Below are positions 46,417 through 57,904 of a DNA stretch of 64,000 nt, piece by piece. Source of the DNA: Bacteroides cutis. GTDB taxonomy: Bacteria; Bacteroidota; Bacteroidia; Bacteroidales; Bacteroidaceae. The notes beneath the pieces were generated by a model. It searched no databases and was not told the origin of the DNA. It saw only the letters and a program-made list of their open reading frames with translations. The position numbers and the translations under genes were made by a program. The first letter of the stretch is position 1. Each line of letters opens with the position of its first letter. The stretch covers positions 1 to 64,000 of the forward strand of contig NZ_OEST01000001.1 in assembly GCF_900241005.1 (NCBI RefSeq), in the 5' to 3' direction.

Positions 46417-46761
46417 TTAAAATTTAAGTCCACCGTTACGGGCAGCATCAGCTACCTCTTTTACTCTCCCATGATACAAGTAACCATTACGGTCAAAAAC
46501 AACAGTAGTAATACCTGCTTCTTGAGCTTTTTTCGCAATCAGTTCACCTACCTTAGCAGCCTGCTCTTTCTTCGACATACTCTCAGTTATACCTAAAGAA
46601 GATGCAGCAGCTAGTGTCTTACCAGACAAATCGTCGATAATCTGAACATAGATTTGCTTATTGCTTCTAAATACACTCATACGCGGACATTCAGTCGTAC
46701 CTGAAACTTTATTGCGTACTCTATATTTGATCTTAATCCGTCTTTCTATTTTTGTTGTCAT
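46417..46761 (-). CDS. rplR: 50S ribosomal protein L18
   Basis: The 114-residue uL18 binds 5S rRNA. The start [23 protein letters not shown] and the end [26 protein letters not shown] are typical. It lies between rplF and rpsE. Confidence 0.98.
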   Translation of the reverse strand: MTTKIERRIKIKYRVRNKVSGTTECPRMSVFRSNKQIYVQIIDDLSGKTLAAASSLGITESMSKKEQAAKVGELIAKKAQEAGITTVVFDRNGYLYHGRVKEVADAARNGGLKF

Positions 46762-46781
46762 AATACTATCAATTTAAATAA

Positions 46782-47351
46782 TTATTTAGCACCGGCTGAT
46801 TTACCAGACTTTCTACGAATTTCTTCGCCAACAAACTTAATACCCTTACCCTTATACGGTTCAGGCTTACGGAAAGAACGTATTTTAGAGCAAACTTGAC
46901 CAAGCAACTGTTTATCACAAGATTCTAAAATAATAAGAGGGTTCTTATTTCTTTCAGACTTAGTTTCAACTTTTACCTCAGCCGGCAACTGTATAAAAAT
47001 ATTATGAGTATAACCTAAAGATAACTCAACAATATTACCTTGGTTAGCAGCACGGTAACCTACACCGACAAGTTCCAACTCTTTCTTATATCCTTCAGAT
47101 ACACCAACAACCATGTTGTGAACCAATGAACGGTAGAGACCGTGAAATGCATGTTTCTGCTTCGGATTATCCAACATCTCGTTTTCATTCTCAGTCAGAA
47201 CAACATGACCATCCTCAATGGAAACATTGATAGCAGGATTTACATATTGGCTCATTTCGCCTTTGGGTCCCTTTACGGTAACCACATTATCTTTCAGAGT
47301 AACTGTTACTCCAGCAGGGATACTAATGGGTAATTTTCCTATTCTTGACAT
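46782..47351 (-). CDS. rplF: 50S ribosomal protein L6
   Basis: The 189-residue uL6 has two repeated domains, starting MSRIGKLPISIPAGVTV and ending with EPYKGKGIKFVGEEIRRKSGKS, the family signature. It sits near the factor-binding site of the 50S subunit. A 15-base spacer separates it from rpsH. Confidence 0.98.
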   Translation of the reverse strand: MSRIGKLPISIPAGVTVTLKDNVVTVKGPKGEMSQYVNPAINVSIEDGHVVLTENENEMLDNPKQKHAFHGLYRSLVHNMVVGVSEGYKKELELVGVGYRAANQGNIVELSLGYTHNIFIQLPAEVKVETKSERNKNPLIILESCDKQLLGQVCSKIRSFRKPEPYKGKGIKFVGEEIRRKSGKSAGAK

Positions 47352-47366
47352 TGCTAATTCCTCCTA

Positions 47367-47762
47367 TTAATATACATAACACAAAACTTCACCACCAATT
47401 TTTAATTCAGCGGCTTCTTTGTTGGTCATTACACCTTTGGAAGTAGATATTATAGCAATACCCAAACCATTAATAACTCGCGGCATGTCTTTATAACCGG
47501 TATATTGACGCAAACCCGGAGAAGAAATTCTTTCCAGTTTCTTAATTGCGTTAACTTTATTAACCGGATCATACTTCAAGGCAACCTTAATTGTACCTTG
47601 AGGACCATCTTCTACAAACTTATAATTAAGGATGTAGCCTTTTTCAAAAAGAATCTTAGTGATTTCTTTTTTCAAATTTGAAGCCGGAACTTCCACAACT
47701 CTGTGCTTTGCTTGAATAGCGTTCCGCAACCTCGTCAAATAATCTGCTATTGGATCAGTCAT
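47367..47762 (-). CDS. rpsH: 30S ribosomal protein S8
   Basis: The 131-residue uS8 starts MTDPIADYLTRLRNA and has the C-terminal GLGIAIISTSKGVMTNKEA signature. It is a primary binder of the 16S central domain and in E. coli represses the spc operon. It follows rpsN by 53 bases. Confidence 0.98.
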   Translation of the reverse strand: MTDPIADYLTRLRNAIQAKHRVVEVPASNLKKEITKILFEKGYILNYKFVEDGPQGTIKVALKYDPVNKVNAIKKLERISSPGLRQYTGYKDMPRVINGLGIAIISTSKGVMTNKEAAELKIGGEVLCYVY

Positions 47763-47815
47763 ATAAAAATAAATTAAATTAATCAGGACTACCCTGACAA
47801 TATTTAAACTAAAAA

Positions 47816-48115
47816 TTACCAGCTTGCTTTCTTTACACCGGGAATAAGACCATTAGAGGCCATCTCACGGAACTGGATTCTAGAAATACCGAATTGACGG
47901 ATATATCCTTTCGGACGGCCAGTCAACTTGCAACGATTGTGCATACGAATCGGATTAGAATTTTTAGGCAGTTCCTGCAATTTCTGCGCAGCTTCAAATG
48001 CGTCAGCAGGATCACCTGTCCTAACGATTTGCTTCAATGCAGCTCTTTTCTCGGCATATTTGGCTACTAATTTGGCACGTCTAATTTCACGTGCTTTCAT
48101 TGATTCCTTTGCCAT
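47816..48115 (-). CDS. rpsN: 30S ribosomal protein S14
   Basis: The 99-residue uS14 is the long form without the zinc-binding CxxC pairs; the only cysteine is in [12 protein letters not shown]. The family C-terminus [24 protein letters not shown] is intact. It assembles into the 30S head. It follows rplE by six bases. Confidence 0.98.
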   Translation of the reverse strand: MAKESMKAREIRRAKLVAKYAEKRAALKQIVRTGDPADAFEAAQKLQELPKNSNPIRMHNRCKLTGRPKGYIRQFGISRIQFREMASNGLIPGVKKASW

Positions 48116-48121
48116 AACTTA

Positions 48122-48679
48122 TCAATCTTTTTTAGCGTTTTTAAACGGTAAACCGAATTCTTTCAATAAGGCATAACCTTCTTCATCTGTTTGCGCAGAG
48201 GTTACAAAGGTAATATTCATTCCGAGAATTCTGGTAATACTATCAATATTAATTTCAGGAAAAATGATTTGTTCCTGAATACCAAGGGTATAATTACCCT
48301 TACCATCGAACTTACTTTCAATACCTTTGAAGTCACGAATACGAGGCAGAGCCACACGAACTAATTTTTCAAGGAATTCGTACATTCTCTCACGACGTAA
48401 AGTTACCATAACACCAATTGGCATTTTTTTGCGCAACTTAAAGTTTGCAATATCCTTACGGGAAATAGTTGCTACGGCTTTCTGACCAGTAATAGCACTC
48501 ATTTCATTAATTGCCACTTCAATAATCTTCTTATCGGCAACAGCCATACCCAAACCCTGATTGATGACAATCTTCTTAAGTACGGGTATCTGCATTGAAG
48601 AAGAATATTGGAACTGTGATTTCAATGCAGGCGCAATACGCTCTGCATATTCTTTCTTAAGGCTAGCAGTATTACTCAT
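48122..48679 (-). CDS. rplE: 50S ribosomal protein L5
   Basis: The 185-residue uL5 binds 5S rRNA and contacts P-site tRNA. Signatures are [13 protein letters not shown] and, near the C-terminus, [23 protein letters not shown]. Its ATG directly abuts or overlaps the rplX stop at 48679. Confidence 0.98.
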   Translation of the reverse strand: MSNTASLKKEYAERIAPALKSQFQYSSSMQIPVLKKIVINQGLGMAVADKKIIEVAINEMSAITGQKAVATISRKDIANFKLRKKMPIGVMVTLRRERMYEFLEKLVRVALPRIRDFKGIESKFDGKGNYTLGIQEQIIFPEINIDSITRILGMNITFVTSAQTDEEGYALLKEFGLPFKNAKKD

Positions 48680-48999
48680 TACTTAATCTCCTCTCCTGAT
48701 TTTTTAGAATAACGCACTAAAGTACCATCAGCACTTTCTTTTCTACCAACACGCGTTGCTTTACCAGTCTTTGGATCAACCGGATTCAAATTTGACAAAT
48801 GGATAGAAGCTTCTTGCTTCACAATACCACCTTGTGGGTTCTTTGCATTCGGTTTTGTGCTCTTAGATACCATATTGATACCTTCAACAATTGCACGTCC
48901 TTCCTTCACAAGAACCTTCAATACACGACCAGTCTTACCCTTGTCTTCACCAGAATTTACGTAAACTGTATCGCCTTTTTTAATATGTAATTTACTCAT
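48679..48999 (-). CDS. rplX: 50S ribosomal protein L24
   Basis: The 106-residue uL24 contains the KOW motif ([23 protein letters not shown]) and the [22 protein letters not shown] stretch. It starts assembly of the 50S subunit by binding the 5' part of 23S rRNA. It lies between rplN and rplE. Confidence 0.98.
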   Translation of the reverse strand: MSKLHIKKGDTVYVNSGEDKGKTGRVLKVLVKEGRAIVEGINMVSKSTKPNAKNPQGGIVKQEASIHLSNLNPVDPKTGKATRVGRKESADGTLVRYSKKSGEEIK

Positions 49000-49019
49000 T
49001 ACTTAAATCTTTTACAATA

Positions 49020-49385
49020 TTAAAGTACTTCAGGAGCGAGTGACACAACTTTCATGTTAGTAGCACGAAGCTCACGAGCTACCGGACCGAAAATACGACT
49101 ACCTCTAATTTCACCTGCATTATTCAACAACACGCAAGCATTATCATCAAAACGTATATAAGAACCATCAGCACGACGGATTTCTTTCTTAGTACGCACG
49201 ATCAAAGCTTTAGACACTGCACCTTTTTTAATATCACTTGAAGGGATAACGCTCTTTACAGAAACAACAATCACGTCCCCTACTGAAGCATAGCGACGAC
49301 CTGTACCACCCAAAACGCGAATACAGAGAGCCTCTTTTGCTCCACTATTATCACATACTGTAAGTCTGGATTCTACTTGTATCAT
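49020..49385 (-). CDS. rplN: 50S ribosomal protein L14
   Basis: The 121-residue uL14 starts [20 protein letters not shown] and has the signature [20 protein letters not shown]. It lies at the 30S-50S interface. It starts two bases after rpsQ. Confidence 0.98.
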   Translation of the reverse strand: MIQVESRLTVCDNSGAKEALCIRVLGGTGRRYASVGDVIVVSVKSVIPSSDIKKGAVSKALIVRTKKEIRRADGSYIRFDDNACVLLNNAGEIRGSRIFGPVARELRATNMKVVSLAPEVL

Positions 49386-49387
49386 AA

Positions 49388-49645
49388 TTACTTAGCTCTT
49401 TCAATTATTTCTACCAATCTCCATCTCTTAGTCTTGCTCAAAGGACGAGTTTCCATGATGCGTACAGTATCACCGATATTGCACTCATTTTTTTCATCAT
49501 GAGCATGGTATTTCTTCGTTTTGCTAACGAACTTACCATATATGGGGTGTTTTTCCTTAAACTTAGCTGCTACTGTAATGGTTTTATCCATTTTGTTACT
49601 CAGCACAACCCCAGTTCTTTCTTTTCTTAAATTTCTTGCTTCCAT
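49388..49645 (-). CDS. rpsQ: 30S ribosomal protein S17
   Basis: The uS17 OB-fold protein of about 85 residues has the signature [20 protein letters not shown] and ends [13 protein letters not shown]. The ATG at 49645 lies eight bases past the rpmC stop. An in-frame ATG at 49657, overlapping that stop, is possible and would add MMSL. Confidence 0.97.
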   Translation of the reverse strand: MEARNLRKERTGVVLSNKMDKTITVAAKFKEKHPIYGKFVSKTKKYHAHDEKNECNIGDTVRIMETRPLSKTKRWRLVEIIERAK

Positions 49646-49653
49646 CAAGCTCA

Positions 49654-49851
49654 TCATTTATTGTTAAGTTCTCTTTGGCGTAATTCTGTTTTCATACGCG
49701 CAATAGTCCTGCGTAATTGTTTGATCTGAGCAGGATTATCCAAAGGAGAAATAGAATGATTTAAAACCATTTGGTTGTAATTAGCTACTTCTGTTTCTAC
49801 TCTTTCCACCAAATCATTGGTAGGCATTTCTTTAATTTCTGCTATTTTCAT
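49654..49851 (-). CDS. rpmC: 50S ribosomal protein L29
   Basis: The 65-residue uL29 is a helical hairpin starting [19 protein letters not shown] with the late [22 protein letters not shown] motif. It lies near the tunnel exit, where targeting factors dock. It follows rplP by five bases. Confidence 0.97.
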   Translation of the reverse strand: MKIAEIKEMPTNDLVERVETEVANYNQMVLNHSISPLDNPAQIKQLRRTIARMKTELRQRELNNK

Positions 49852-49856
49852 ACTCC

Positions 49857-50291
49857 TTACGCATTTTGATTTTGAATATCATAATCACGTCTCACCACAA
49901 ACTTAGTTGTGATAGGAAGCTTCTGTGCTGCTAAGCGCAAAGCCTCTTTTGCGATTTCATAAGATACTCCTTCAGCTTCGATAATAATTCTACCTGGTGT
50001 AACAGGAGCAACAAATCCCTCAGGACTACCCTTACCTTTACCCATACGTACATCAGCAGGTTTTCTAGTAATAGGTTTATCCGGGAAAATACGAATCCAA
50101 ATCTGTCCTTGACGTTGCATATATCTTGTCACTGCAATACGTGCAGCTTCAATCTGACGGCCTGTAATCCATTTTGTTTCCAAAGCCTTAATACCAAAAG
50201 ATCCGAAAGCCAACTGGTTTCCTCTTTGGGCATTACCTTTTTGACGGCCTTTTTGTTGTCTTCTGAATTTTGTCTTTTTCGGTTGTAACAT
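49857..50291 (-). CDS. rplP: 50S ribosomal protein L16
   Basis: The 144-residue uL16 starts [19 protein letters not shown] and contains [22 protein letters not shown], the stretch that reaches the peptidyl transferase centre. It lies between rpsC and rpmC. Confidence 0.98.
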   Translation of the reverse strand: MLQPKKTKFRRQQKGRQKGNAQRGNQLAFGSFGIKALETKWITGRQIEAARIAVTRYMQRQGQIWIRIFPDKPITRKPADVRMGKGKGSPEGFVAPVTPGRIIIEAEGVSYEIAKEALRLAAQKLPITTKFVVRRDYDIQNQNA

Positions 50292-50312
50292 AATTCCTAA
50301 AAATCAAATTCG

Positions 50313-51044
50313 TTAGCGATTATTTTTCTTTCTTTTGAAGTTCTTTCCGCCATTGCTTCCGCTATTGCTTCCACGAGCACTTTCCTTGCTTTGTGTAAAG
50401 TTTGGAGCCAACTCCCTCTTACCATAAACTTCACCTCTACAAATCCAAACTTTAATACCGAGAAGACCAACTTTTGTCAATGCTTCTGCATGACAATAGT
50501 CAATGTCTGCTCTGAAAGTGTGCAACGGAGTTCTTCCTTCCTTATACATTTCAGAACGAGCCATTTCTGCACCATTCAAACGTCCTGAAATCTGAATTTT
50601 GATACCTTCCGCACCCATACGCATGGTATTGGCAATAGCCATCTTGATGGCACGACGATAGGCAATTTTACCTTCCACCTGACGAGCGATGTTATTAGCC
50701 ACGATAACAGCGTCCAACTCAGGTCTTTTAACTTCGAAGATGTTAATCTGGATATCTTTATCTGTGACCTTCTTTAACTCTTCCTTCAACTTATCTACTT
50801 CTTGGCCACCTTTACCGATAATAATACCCGGACGTGCTGTACAAACGGTAATAGTCACGAGTTTCAGTGTACGTTCAATTACAATTCTTGAAACGCTGGC
50901 TTTTGCAAGACGAGCATTCAAATATTTACGAATCTTACTATCTTCCAGCAAAGAGTCGCCGTAATTCTTTCCACCATACCAATTGGAATCCCATCCTCTG
51001 ATAATTCCTAAACGGTTGCTTATTGGATTAACTTTTTGTCCCAT
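50313..51044 (-). CDS. rpsC: 30S ribosomal protein S3
   Basis: The 243-residue uS3 has the KH domain ([21 protein letters not shown]) and the C-terminal domain ([32 protein letters not shown]). It helps form the mRNA entry gate. A basic asparagine/serine-rich tail of about 30 residues ends the protein. Confidence 0.98.
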   Translation of the reverse strand: MGQKVNPISNRLGIIRGWDSNWYGGKNYGDSLLEDSKIRKYLNARLAKASVSRIVIERTLKLVTITVCTARPGIIIGKGGQEVDKLKEELKKVTDKDIQINIFEVKRPELDAVIVANNIARQVEGKIAYRRAIKMAIANTMRMGAEGIKIQISGRLNGAEMARSEMYKEGRTPLHTFRADIDYCHAEALTKVGLLGIKVWICRGEVYGKRELAPNFTQSKESARGSNSGSNGGKNFKRKKNNR

Positions 51045-51049
51045 TTACC

Positions 51050-51460
51050 TTAATTTTGATCTTCGTTATTACTTTTAGAACCGACGAACAACGTTACATG
51101 ATTTGAACGTTTACGAATTCTGTAACCTCTACCCTGCGGGGCTGGTCTCATTCTTTTGAGTGTAGCACCACCATCAACAAAAATCTTAGTTACAAACAAT
51201 TCACCACTTTCTGCTTTACGTTCGTTTTTCTGCTCCCAATTAGCAATTGCAGAACGCAGCAACTTTTCCACCCTAGCAGCAGCCTCCTTAGAAGAGAACT
51301 TCAAAACGCCAAGCGCTCTGTTCACCTCCATCCCACGAATCATGTCAGCCACGAGACGCATTTTACGGGGGGAAGTAGGAACATTTTGCAATTTCGCAAA
51401 ATACATGGTTTTAAGGGCTTCTTTTCTTTTTTCAGCCGATATTTTTTTTCTTGCTCCCAT
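51050..51460 (-). CDS. rplV: 50S ribosomal protein L22
   Basis: The 136-residue uL22 contacts all 23S domains and its hairpin narrows the exit tunnel; that loop is visible as [21 protein letters not shown]. The N-terminal core has [18 protein letters not shown]. It follows rpsS by 36 bases. Confidence 0.98.
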   Translation of the reverse strand: MGARKKISAEKRKEALKTMYFAKLQNVPTSPRKMRLVADMIRGMEVNRALGVLKFSSKEAAARVEKLLRSAIANWEQKNERKAESGELFVTKIFVDGGATLKRMRPAPQGRGYRIRKRSNHVTLFVGSKSNNEDQN

Positions 51461-51496
51461 TATATTATTACTTTATTATTTCAAATAAATCCTGTA

Positions 51497-51766
51497 TTAT
51501 TTTTTCTTATTACCAGCATGTCCTCTGAACGTACGAGTTGGAGCGAATTCTCCCAACTTGTGTCCTACCATATTTTCGGTAACATATACAGGAATAAATT
51601 TATTTCCATTGTGAACTGCAATGGTATGGCCTACAAAATCGGGCGAAATCATTGAAGCTCTGGCCCAAGTCTTAACTACTACTTTCTTACCTGATTCATT
51701 CATGGCAAGCACTTTTTTCTCAAGCTTAACGTTAATATACGGACCTTTTTTTAATGAACGACTCAT
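51497..51766 (-). CDS. rpsS: 30S ribosomal protein S19
   Basis: The 89-residue uS19 starts [19 protein letters not shown] and ends with the signature [22 protein letters not shown]. It sits in the 30S head near bridges to the 50S subunit. Confidence 0.98.
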   Translation of the reverse strand: MSRSLKKGPYINVKLEKKVLAMNESGKKVVVKTWARASMISPDFVGHTIAVHNGNKFIPVYVTENMVGHKLGEFAPTRTFRGHAGNKKK

Positions 51767-51786
51767 AATTTACTCAATTAATCAGA

Positions 51787-52611
51787 TTACTTCTTTCTTC
51801 TCTCAATAATATACTTAGACGATTGTTTCTTCGGAGCTCTTGTCTTAAGACCCTTAGCATACAATCCCTTACGAGATCTCGGGTGTCCTCCTGAAGCACG
51901 TCCTTCACCACCTCCCATTGGGTGGTCAACCGGGTTCATAACAACACCACGGTTACGCGGACGACGTCCTAACCAACGAGAACGTCCAGCCTTACCTGAA
52001 CTTTCCAATCCATGATCTGAGTTACCAACGCTACCGATAGTAGCTTTACAAGTACTGAGGATCTGACGAACCTCACCTGAAGGCAATTTAATAACGCAGT
52101 ATTTACCTTCTCTTGAAGTCAACTGAGCAAAATTACCAGCTGAACGAACCAAAGCAGCGCCTTGTCCCGGACGTAATTCAATATTGTGAATTACAGTACC
52201 AACCGGTATATTCTGAAGAGGAAGAGCATTTCCAATCTCTGGAGCAGCATTTTCACCTGACATCAAAGTCGCACCAACTTGCAATCCATTGGGAGCAATA
52301 ATATATCTTTTTTCTCCATCTGCATAGAACAATAAAGCGATACGAGCCGAACGGTTCGGATCATACTCAATTGTTCTAACTACTGCAGGCACACCATCTT
52401 TATTTCTCTTGAAGTCTACGATACGGATAATCTTCTTAGCGCCACCACCAATATAGCGCATGGTCATTTTACCTGTATTATTACGACCACCAGTAGATTT
52501 CTTACCAAATACAAGAGACTTTTCTGGTACTCGTGCAGTAATTTCTTCGAAAGTACCAATAATTTTATGTCTTTGCCCCGGTGTTGTGGGCTTAAATTTA
52601 CGTACTGCCAT
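51787..52611 (-). CDS. rplB: 50S ribosomal protein L2
   Basis: The 274-residue uL2 contains the OB and SH3-like domains and the signature [22 protein letters not shown], with the histidine region important near the peptidyl transferase centre. It lies 20 bases before rpsS and five after rplW. Confidence 0.98.
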   Translation of the reverse strand: MAVRKFKPTTPGQRHKIIGTFEEITARVPEKSLVFGKKSTGGRNNTGKMTMRYIGGGAKKIIRIVDFKRNKDGVPAVVRTIEYDPNRSARIALLFYADGEKRYIIAPNGLQVGATLMSGENAAPEIGNALPLQNIPVGTVIHNIELRPGQGAALVRSAGNFAQLTSREGKYCVIKLPSGEVRQILSTCKATIGSVGNSDHGLESSGKAGRSRWLGRRPRNRGVVMNPVDHPMGGGEGRASGGHPRSRKGLYAKGLKTRAPKKQSSKYIIERRKK

Positions 52612-52616
52612 TTTTT

Positions 52617-52910
52617 TTAAATATTACTATAAAAATCAATAGTATCTCCTTCTTTCAACGTAACAATAGCTTTCTTATATGCATTAGTACGTCCATTGAT
52701 GATACCAGCCCTCGTATAACGGCTTTTATTTTTGCCAGCATAACGAATAGTATTCACATCAACCACGGTAACGTTGTAAAGGGCTTCAACTTCGTTCTTA
52801 ATTTCCAGTTTATTAGCTTCAGGACGCACAATAAAGCCGAAACGATTGTTCGCCTTATCAGTAATTGCAGTCATTTTCTCTGTCACTAACGGTTTAATAA
52901 TAATTCCCAT
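52617..52910 (-). CDS. rplW: 50S ribosomal protein L23
   Basis: The 97-residue uL23 starts [26 protein letters not shown] and contains [16 protein letters not shown]. It sits at the tunnel exit as the docking point for trigger factor and SRP. It follows rplD by 16 bases. Confidence 0.97.
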   Translation of the reverse strand: MGIIIKPLVTEKMTAITDKANNRFGFIVRPEANKLEIKNEVEALYNVTVVDVNTIRYAGKNKSRYTRAGIINGRTNAYKKAIVTLKEGDTIDFYSNI

Positions 52911-52926
52911 TATTTAAGCCTCCTTT

Positions 52927-53553
52927 TTACATTAAGATATTGTCGATAGCAGATAGTGCACTTTCTGCAAACACAACAACCCCAGCGTCTAATACTCTGT
53001 AAGTATTTAACCCTGAGATAGTCTGCACGTTTGCACTCTTCACGTTACGAGCCGACAAATATACGTTTTTATTTGCTTCAGGTAAAATCATAAGCAGTTT
53101 TTTATCAGAAACTTTAAGATTTTTTGTCATTGCAATGAAATCTTTTGTCTTAGGAGCGTCAAAAGAGAAGTCCTCCACAACCACGATACCATTGTTTTGA
53201 GCCTTATATGACAAAGCTGACTTACGAGCCAAAGCTTTCACTTTCTTGTTTAATTTAAAATAGTAATCTCTCGGTTTCGGACCAAATACACGTCCTCCAC
53301 CAACGAGTACTGGTGAATTCATGTCACCACGACGTGCACCACCACCACCTTTTTGGCGACCAATTTTACGAGTAGAGCCACTAATTTCGCTTCTTTCTTT
53401 TGACTTGTGTGTACCCTGACGCTGGTTAGCCATAAACTGTTTAACATCCAAGTAAATAGCGTGGTCGTTGGGCTCAATTCCGAAGATAGACTCGTTTAAC
53501 GTAATCTTTCTCCCAGTGTCTTCACCTTTAATATTATATACGTTAACTTCCAT
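52927..53553 (-). CDS. rplD: 50S ribosomal protein L4
   Basis: The 208-residue uL4 has the basic loop [30 protein letters not shown] that reaches into the tunnel, and the globular [19 protein letters not shown] end. In E. coli L4 also represses the S10 operon; no such leader is recognisable here. Its start overlaps the rplC stop by one base. Confidence 0.98.
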   Translation of the reverse strand: MEVNVYNIKGEDTGRKITLNESIFGIEPNDHAIYLDVKQFMANQRQGTHKSKERSEISGSTRKIGRQKGGGGARRGDMNSPVLVGGGRVFGPKPRDYYFKLNKKVKALARKSALSYKAQNNGIVVVEDFSFDAPKTKDFIAMTKNLKVSDKKLLMILPEANKNVYLSARNVKSANVQTISGLNTYRVLDAGVVVFAESALSAIDNILM

Positions 53554-54170
53554 TATTTTTCAATTATTACGATTGAACCTTTGCAACCAGGAACAGAACC
53601 CTTAATCAAAAGCAGATTATGTTCCGCGATTACTTTTAATACTTGCAAATTTTGAACAGTTACTCTGTCACCACCTAATTGTCCACCCATGCGCATTCCC
53701 TTGAACACTTTTGCTGGATAAGAACATGCACCAATAGAACCCGGTTTACGAGCACGGTTATGCTGACCATGAGTAGTCTGACCTACACCACCGAAACCAT
53801 GACGTTTTACTACACCTTGGAAGCCTTTACCCTTAGAAGTACCTACAACATCAACAAAAGTCGCATCGTTGAACATCTCTACAGTAACAGTATCACCCAG
53901 ATTCAACTCTGTTTCAAATTCCTTGAACTCAGCCAAGTGTTTCTTGGGAGTTACTCCAGCTTTTTTAAAGTGCCCCATTAAAGGCTTTGTAGTGTGCTTC
54001 TCTTTTTTTTCTTGGAAACCCAACTGAACAGCTTCATAACCGTCCTTTTCTACAGTTTTCACTTGAGTAACAACACAAGGACCTGCTTCGATAACAGTGC
54101 ATGGTACATTCTTACCCTCGGCACTGAAAACGGATGTCATTCCGATTTTTTTTCCTAATAATCCTGGCAT
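53553..54170 (-). CDS. rplC: 50S ribosomal protein L3
   Basis: The 205-residue uL3 starts [19 protein letters not shown] and has the signature [26 protein letters not shown], the loop near the peptidyl transferase centre. It lies between rpsJ and rplD. Confidence 0.98.
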   Translation of the reverse strand: MPGLLGKKIGMTSVFSAEGKNVPCTVIEAGPCVVTQVKTVEKDGYEAVQLGFQEKKEKHTTKPLMGHFKKAGVTPKKHLAEFKEFETELNLGDTVTVEMFNDATFVDVVGTSKGKGFQGVVKRHGFGGVGQTTHGQHNRARKPGSIGACSYPAKVFKGMRMGGQLGGDRVTVQNLQVLKVIAEHNLLLIKGSVPGCKGSIVIIEK

Positions 54171-54189
54171 TTCACTTAATTTTTAATAC

Positions 54190-54495
54190 TTACACTTTGA
54201 TTTCTACTTCCACACCACTCGGCAACTCCAACTTCATTAGAGCATCTACTGTCTTAGCCGTTGAGCTATAGATGTCGATCAATCTCTTATAAGAAGAAAG
54301 TTCAAATTGTTCACGCGACTTTTTATTAACGAAAGTCGAACGATTTACGGTAAAGATACGCTTATGCGTAGGAAGAGGAATTGGACCACTAACAATGGCA
54401 CCAGTTGTCTTCACCGTTCTTACAATCTTCTCAGCCGACTTGTCAACCAAGTTGTGGTCGTAAGATTTCAGTTTAATTCTAATTTTCTGACTCAT
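54190..54495 (-). CDS. rpsJ: 30S ribosomal protein S10
   Basis: The 101-residue uS10 starts [25 protein letters not shown] and has the [26 protein letters not shown] signature. It assembles in the 30S head and, as NusE, joins antitermination complexes. It is 84 bases after fusA, a gap containing a hairpin. Confidence 0.98.
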   Translation of the reverse strand: MSQKIRIKLKSYDHNLVDKSAEKIVRTVKTTGAIVSGPIPLPTHKRIFTVNRSTFVNKKSREQFELSSYKRLIDIYSSTAKTVDALMKLELPSGVEVEIKV

Positions 54496-54529
54496 TACTG
54501 TTTCTAATTATTAAATAGTTATATAAGAT

Positions 54530-54572
54530 GAAGCCCTGTAAGCTAAGAGTCATTCGCTAGCTTACGAGCTTC
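54530..54572 (-). other. Hairpin between fusA and rpsJ
   Basis: GAAGC...GTAAGCTA (54530-54545) pairs with TAGCTTAC...GCTTC (54558-54572), a two-part stem around 12 loop bases, starting eight bases after the fusA stop. On the minus strand it is followed by ATCTTATATA, not a clean T-run, so it may be a partial terminator, an RNase site or a protein-binding site separating str from S10. Confidence 0.55.
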
Positions 54573-54579
54573 AAGAATT

Positions 54580-56697
54580 TTAGAGTAAATCAGCACGTCC
54601 TTTTACTTCTTCCAATACTGCCTTAGCAATAGAGTTAGAGACCTGAGCATGATGAGAATACACCATTGAAGAAGTAGCACGACCTGAAGTAATAGTACGC
54701 AAAGCAGTTACATAACCGAACATTTCTGCCAATGGAACCATTGCTTTTACAATACGGGCACCAGAACGACTAGATTCCATACCTTCTACCTGTCCACGAC
54801 GCTTGTTCAAGTCACCAATAACATCACCCATATTTTCTTCCGGAGTTACAACTTCCAACTTCATAATAGGCTCCATCAAAACAGGACCTGCCTTAGCGCA
54901 AGCATTCTTATATGCCTGAATAGCACAAATTTCAAAAGACAACTGGTCAGAATCGACCGGATGGAAAGAGCCATCAAGCAAAGTTACTTTCAGTGAATCC
55001 AGCGGATAACCAGCCAACACACCATTCTTCATTGCAGTAGTGAAACCCTTCTGTACAGACGGAATAAATTCTTTAGGAATATTACCTCCTTTCACTTCGT
55101 CAACAAACTGCAAACCACCTTGAGTAAAGTCGTCATCAACCGGACCAATATTTACAATAATATCTGCAAACTTACCACGCCCACCCGATTGTTTCTTATA
55201 AACCTCACGCAAGTTGACAGTCTTAGTAATCGCCTCTTTATAGTTAACTTGAGGTTTACCTTGATTACATTCAACTTTAAACTCACGTTTCAAACGATCA
55301 ATAATAATATCCAAGTGCAACTCACCCATACCGGAAATAACAGTCTGACCAGTCTGTTCATCAGTCTTCACTGTAAACGTCGGATCTTCTTCGGCCAATT
55401 TAGCCAAACCATTGGACAACTTATCCATATCCTTCTGAGTTTTCGGTTCCACAGCAATACCAATTACCGGTTCCGGGAAGTCCATAGATTCCAATACGAT
55501 TGGAGCTGTTTCATCACATAATGTATCACCAGTATGAATATCCTTAAAACCGACACCAGCACCAATATCACCAGCACCAATCACCTCAACGGGATTTTGC
55601 TTATTTGAATGCATCTGGAACAGACGAGAAACACGTTCCTTCTTACCAGAACGAGAGTTATAAATATAAGAGCCTGCCTCAATTTTACCAGAATATACAC
55701 GAAAGAATGTTAAACGACCAACATAAGGGTCTGTAGCAATCTTAAATGCTAAAGCAGATGTTTTTTCATCTTCACTTGGTTTACGATCTTCTTCTGCACC
55801 TGTTTCCGGATTTGTTCCAATTACATTCTCAGTATCCAACGGAGAAGGTAAAAATGCACAAACATAATCAAGCAAAGTCTGTACACCTTTATTTTTAAAG
55901 GAAGAGCCACACAACATCGGAACAACAGCCATTTGTACTGTTGCATTACGAAGAGCTCTTAGCACTTCTTCTTCTGTAATAGTAGAAGGATCATCGAAAT
56001 ATTTTTCCATTAAAGCATCATCAAACTCAGCTACTTTCTCAAGCATTTTATCTCTCCACTCGGTAGCCTCATCAATTAAATTTGCAGGAATTTCTTCTAC
56101 CGTATAATCAGCCCCCATTGTCTCGTCATGCCAATAAATTGCTTTCATCTTAATAAGGTCAACCAAGCCCTTAAAAGACTCTTCAGCACCAATAGGCACA
56201 ACAATAGGACAAGGATTAGCACCCAAGACATCCTTCATCTGACGAACAACCTCAAAGAAATCTGCACCAGAGCGGTCCATCTTATTAACGTACGCAATAC
56301 GGGGTACATTATACTTATCAGCTTGACGCCAAACCGTTTCAGATTGCGGTTCAACACCACCTACTGCACAATAAGCAGCAACAGCCCCATCAAGAATACG
56401 TAAAGAACGTTCTACCTCAGCAGTGAAGTCCACGTGCCCCGGAGTATCAATCAGATTGATTTTATAAGTATTACCTGCATATTTCCAACGAGTAGTAGTA
56501 GCAGCAGAAGTGATAGTAATACCACGTTCTTGTTCTTGCTCCATCCAGTCCATTGTAGCAGCGCCATCATGTACTTCTCCAATTTTGTGGGTCAACCCCG
56601 TATAAAATAGGATACGTTCAGAAGTTGTTGTTTTGCCGGCATCAATATGAGCCATGATACCGATATTACGCGTCAAATGTAAATCACTCTTTGCCAT
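54580..56697 (-). CDS. fusA: Elongation factor G
   Basis: The 705-residue GTPase drives tRNA-mRNA translocation and, with RRF, ribosome recycling. The G-domain motifs are all present: AHIDAGKTT (G1, near 19), the DTPGH block (G3, near 88) and NKMD (G4, near 142). Domains II to V follow, with HVDF after G3 and the C-terminal [15 protein letters not shown]. It lies 57 bases after rpsG, and no tuf gene follows, as in other Bacteroides. Confidence 0.98.
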   Translation of the reverse strand: MAKSDLHLTRNIGIMAHIDAGKTTTSERILFYTGLTHKIGEVHDGAATMDWMEQEQERGITITSAATTTRWKYAGNTYKINLIDTPGHVDFTAEVERSLRILDGAVAAYCAVGGVEPQSETVWRQADKYNVPRIAYVNKMDRSGADFFEVVRQMKDVLGANPCPIVVPIGAEESFKGLVDLIKMKAIYWHDETMGADYTVEEIPANLIDEATEWRDKMLEKVAEFDDALMEKYFDDPSTITEEEVLRALRNATVQMAVVPMLCGSSFKNKGVQTLLDYVCAFLPSPLDTENVIGTNPETGAEEDRKPSEDEKTSALAFKIATDPYVGRLTFFRVYSGKIEAGSYIYNSRSGKKERVSRLFQMHSNKQNPVEVIGAGDIGAGVGFKDIHTGDTLCDETAPIVLESMDFPEPVIGIAVEPKTQKDMDKLSNGLAKLAEEDPTFTVKTDEQTGQTVISGMGELHLDIIIDRLKREFKVECNQGKPQVNYKEAITKTVNLREVYKKQSGGRGKFADIIVNIGPVDDDFTQGGLQFVDEVKGGNIPKEFIPSVQKGFTTAMKNGVLAGYPLDSLKVTLLDGSFHPVDSDQLSFEICAIQAYKNACAKAGPVLMEPIMKLEVVTPEENMGDVIGDLNKRRGQVEGMESSRSGARIVKAMVPLAEMFGYVTALRTITSGRATSSMVYSHHAQVSNSIAKAVLEEVKGRADLL

Positions 56698-56754
56698 TTT
56701 CTAATTCCTTTTACATTAAGTTTTTAATCTTCAATTGGTTATCTCTTAACAGTA

Positions 56755-57231
56755 TTAGAATCTGAAATGAGCAAATGCACGGTTAGCTTCTGCCATTCTA
56801 TGCATATCTTCTTTACGTTTGTAAGCACCACCTTGCTCGTTAAACGCATCCATAATTTCAGCTGCCAATTTATCAGCCATTGATTTACCACCACGCTTAC
56901 GAGCGAAGATGATCAAATTCTTCATAGAAATGGATTCTTTACGATCAGGACGGATTTCCGTCGGAACTTGAAACGTTGCACCACCTACACGGCGAGACTT
57001 TACTTCCACCTGAGGAGTTACATTATCCAGAGCCTTTTTCCAGATTTCAAGAGCAGATTTTTCTTCATTCTGCATTTTATTCTTCACCGTTTCTAAAGCT
57101 GCATAGAAAATCTCATAAGAAGTATTCTTCTTTCCATCGTACATCAAATGATTAACGAACTTAGAAACTTTAACATCACTAAACACAGGATCCGGAAGGA
57201 TAACGCGTTTTTTAGGTTTTGCTTTTCTCAT
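56755..57231 (-). CDS. rpsG: 30S ribosomal protein S7
   Basis: The 158-residue uS7 nucleates the 30S head. Signatures are [20 protein letters not shown] and the C-terminal [10 protein letters not shown]. The ATG at 57231 ([17 protein letters not shown]) gives the family's usual length; a start at 57294 would add 21 unrelated residues. The spacer to rpsL is about 150 bases. Confidence 0.97.
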   Translation of the reverse strand: MRKAKPKKRVILPDPVFSDVKVSKFVNHLMYDGKKNTSYEIFYAALETVKNKMQNEEKSALEIWKKALDNVTPQVEVKSRRVGGATFQVPTEIRPDRKESISMKNLIIFARKRGGKSMADKLAAEIMDAFNEQGGAYKRKEDMHRMAEANRAFAHFRF

Positions 57232-57384
57232 TTGTCTGAAAAAATAATGTTTTTCGTTCTTGGCTGTTACTTCTGTCTTCTTCAACTCCCCCACCGGAGA
57301 ATTTACTCAACCTTTAGCATTTCCAACAAACTAAAACGTAAGTTATTACTTTTAATTTTTTATATTTTTACACTCAACTACAAA

Positions 57385-57786
57385 TTATTTTTTCTTTGCA
57401 GGAGCAGTTTGTCCTGGTTTTGGACGCTTAGCACCATATTTAGAACGTCTTTGAGTACGCCCCGCAACACCCGCAGTATCCAAAGTTCCACGAACGATAT
57501 GATAACGCACACCCGGGAGATCTTTTACACGGCCACCACGTACCAACACGATTGAGTGTTCCTGCAAATTATGACCTTCTCCCGGAATATAAGAGTTCAC
57601 CTCTTTACCGTTAGTCAAACGTACACGAGCTACTTTACGCATAGCTGAATTCGGTTTTTTCGGAGTGGTTGTATACACTCTCACGCAAACGCCACGTCTT
57701 TGAGGGCATGAATCCAAGGCGGGAGACTTACTTTTGTCTACCAACACTTCACGTCCTTTTCTTACTAATTGCTGAATTGTAGGCAT
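57385..57786 (-). CDS. rpsL: 30S ribosomal protein S12
   Basis: The 133-residue uS12 guards decoding accuracy at the A site. Signature stretches are [21 protein letters not shown] and the loop [30 protein letters not shown]. The lysines that can mutate to streptomycin resistance are wild-type (PKKPNS, RVKDLP). It is the first gene of the supercluster and has its own promoter (57851-57881). Confidence 0.98.
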   Translation of the reverse strand: MPTIQQLVRKGREVLVDKSKSPALDSCPQRRGVCVRVYTTTPKKPNSAMRKVARVRLTNGKEVNSYIPGEGHNLQEHSIVLVRGGRVKDLPGVRYHIVRGTLDTAGVAGRTQRRSKYGAKRPKPGQTAPAKKK

Positions 57787-57850
57787 TTTAATTGTTTTTA
57801 ATTTATATATTATTGTTTATATTAATTCAAAACTATACACTTTTGGGCTG

Positions 57851-57881
57851 CAAAGATACTAATAAGTTTTGAATAATCAAT
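57851..57881 (-). promoter_or_regulatory. Promoter of the ribosomal supercluster
   Basis: ATTG (57881-57878), 19 bases and TATCTTTG (57858-57851) on the minus strand fit the Bacteroides consensus with one mismatch in the upstream box. The transcript would have a leader of about 60 bases before rpsL. It is the only convincing promoter found for the cluster. Confidence 0.6.
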
Positions 57882-57904
57882 GCACTACAAGTTTTTTTTT
57901 GATT

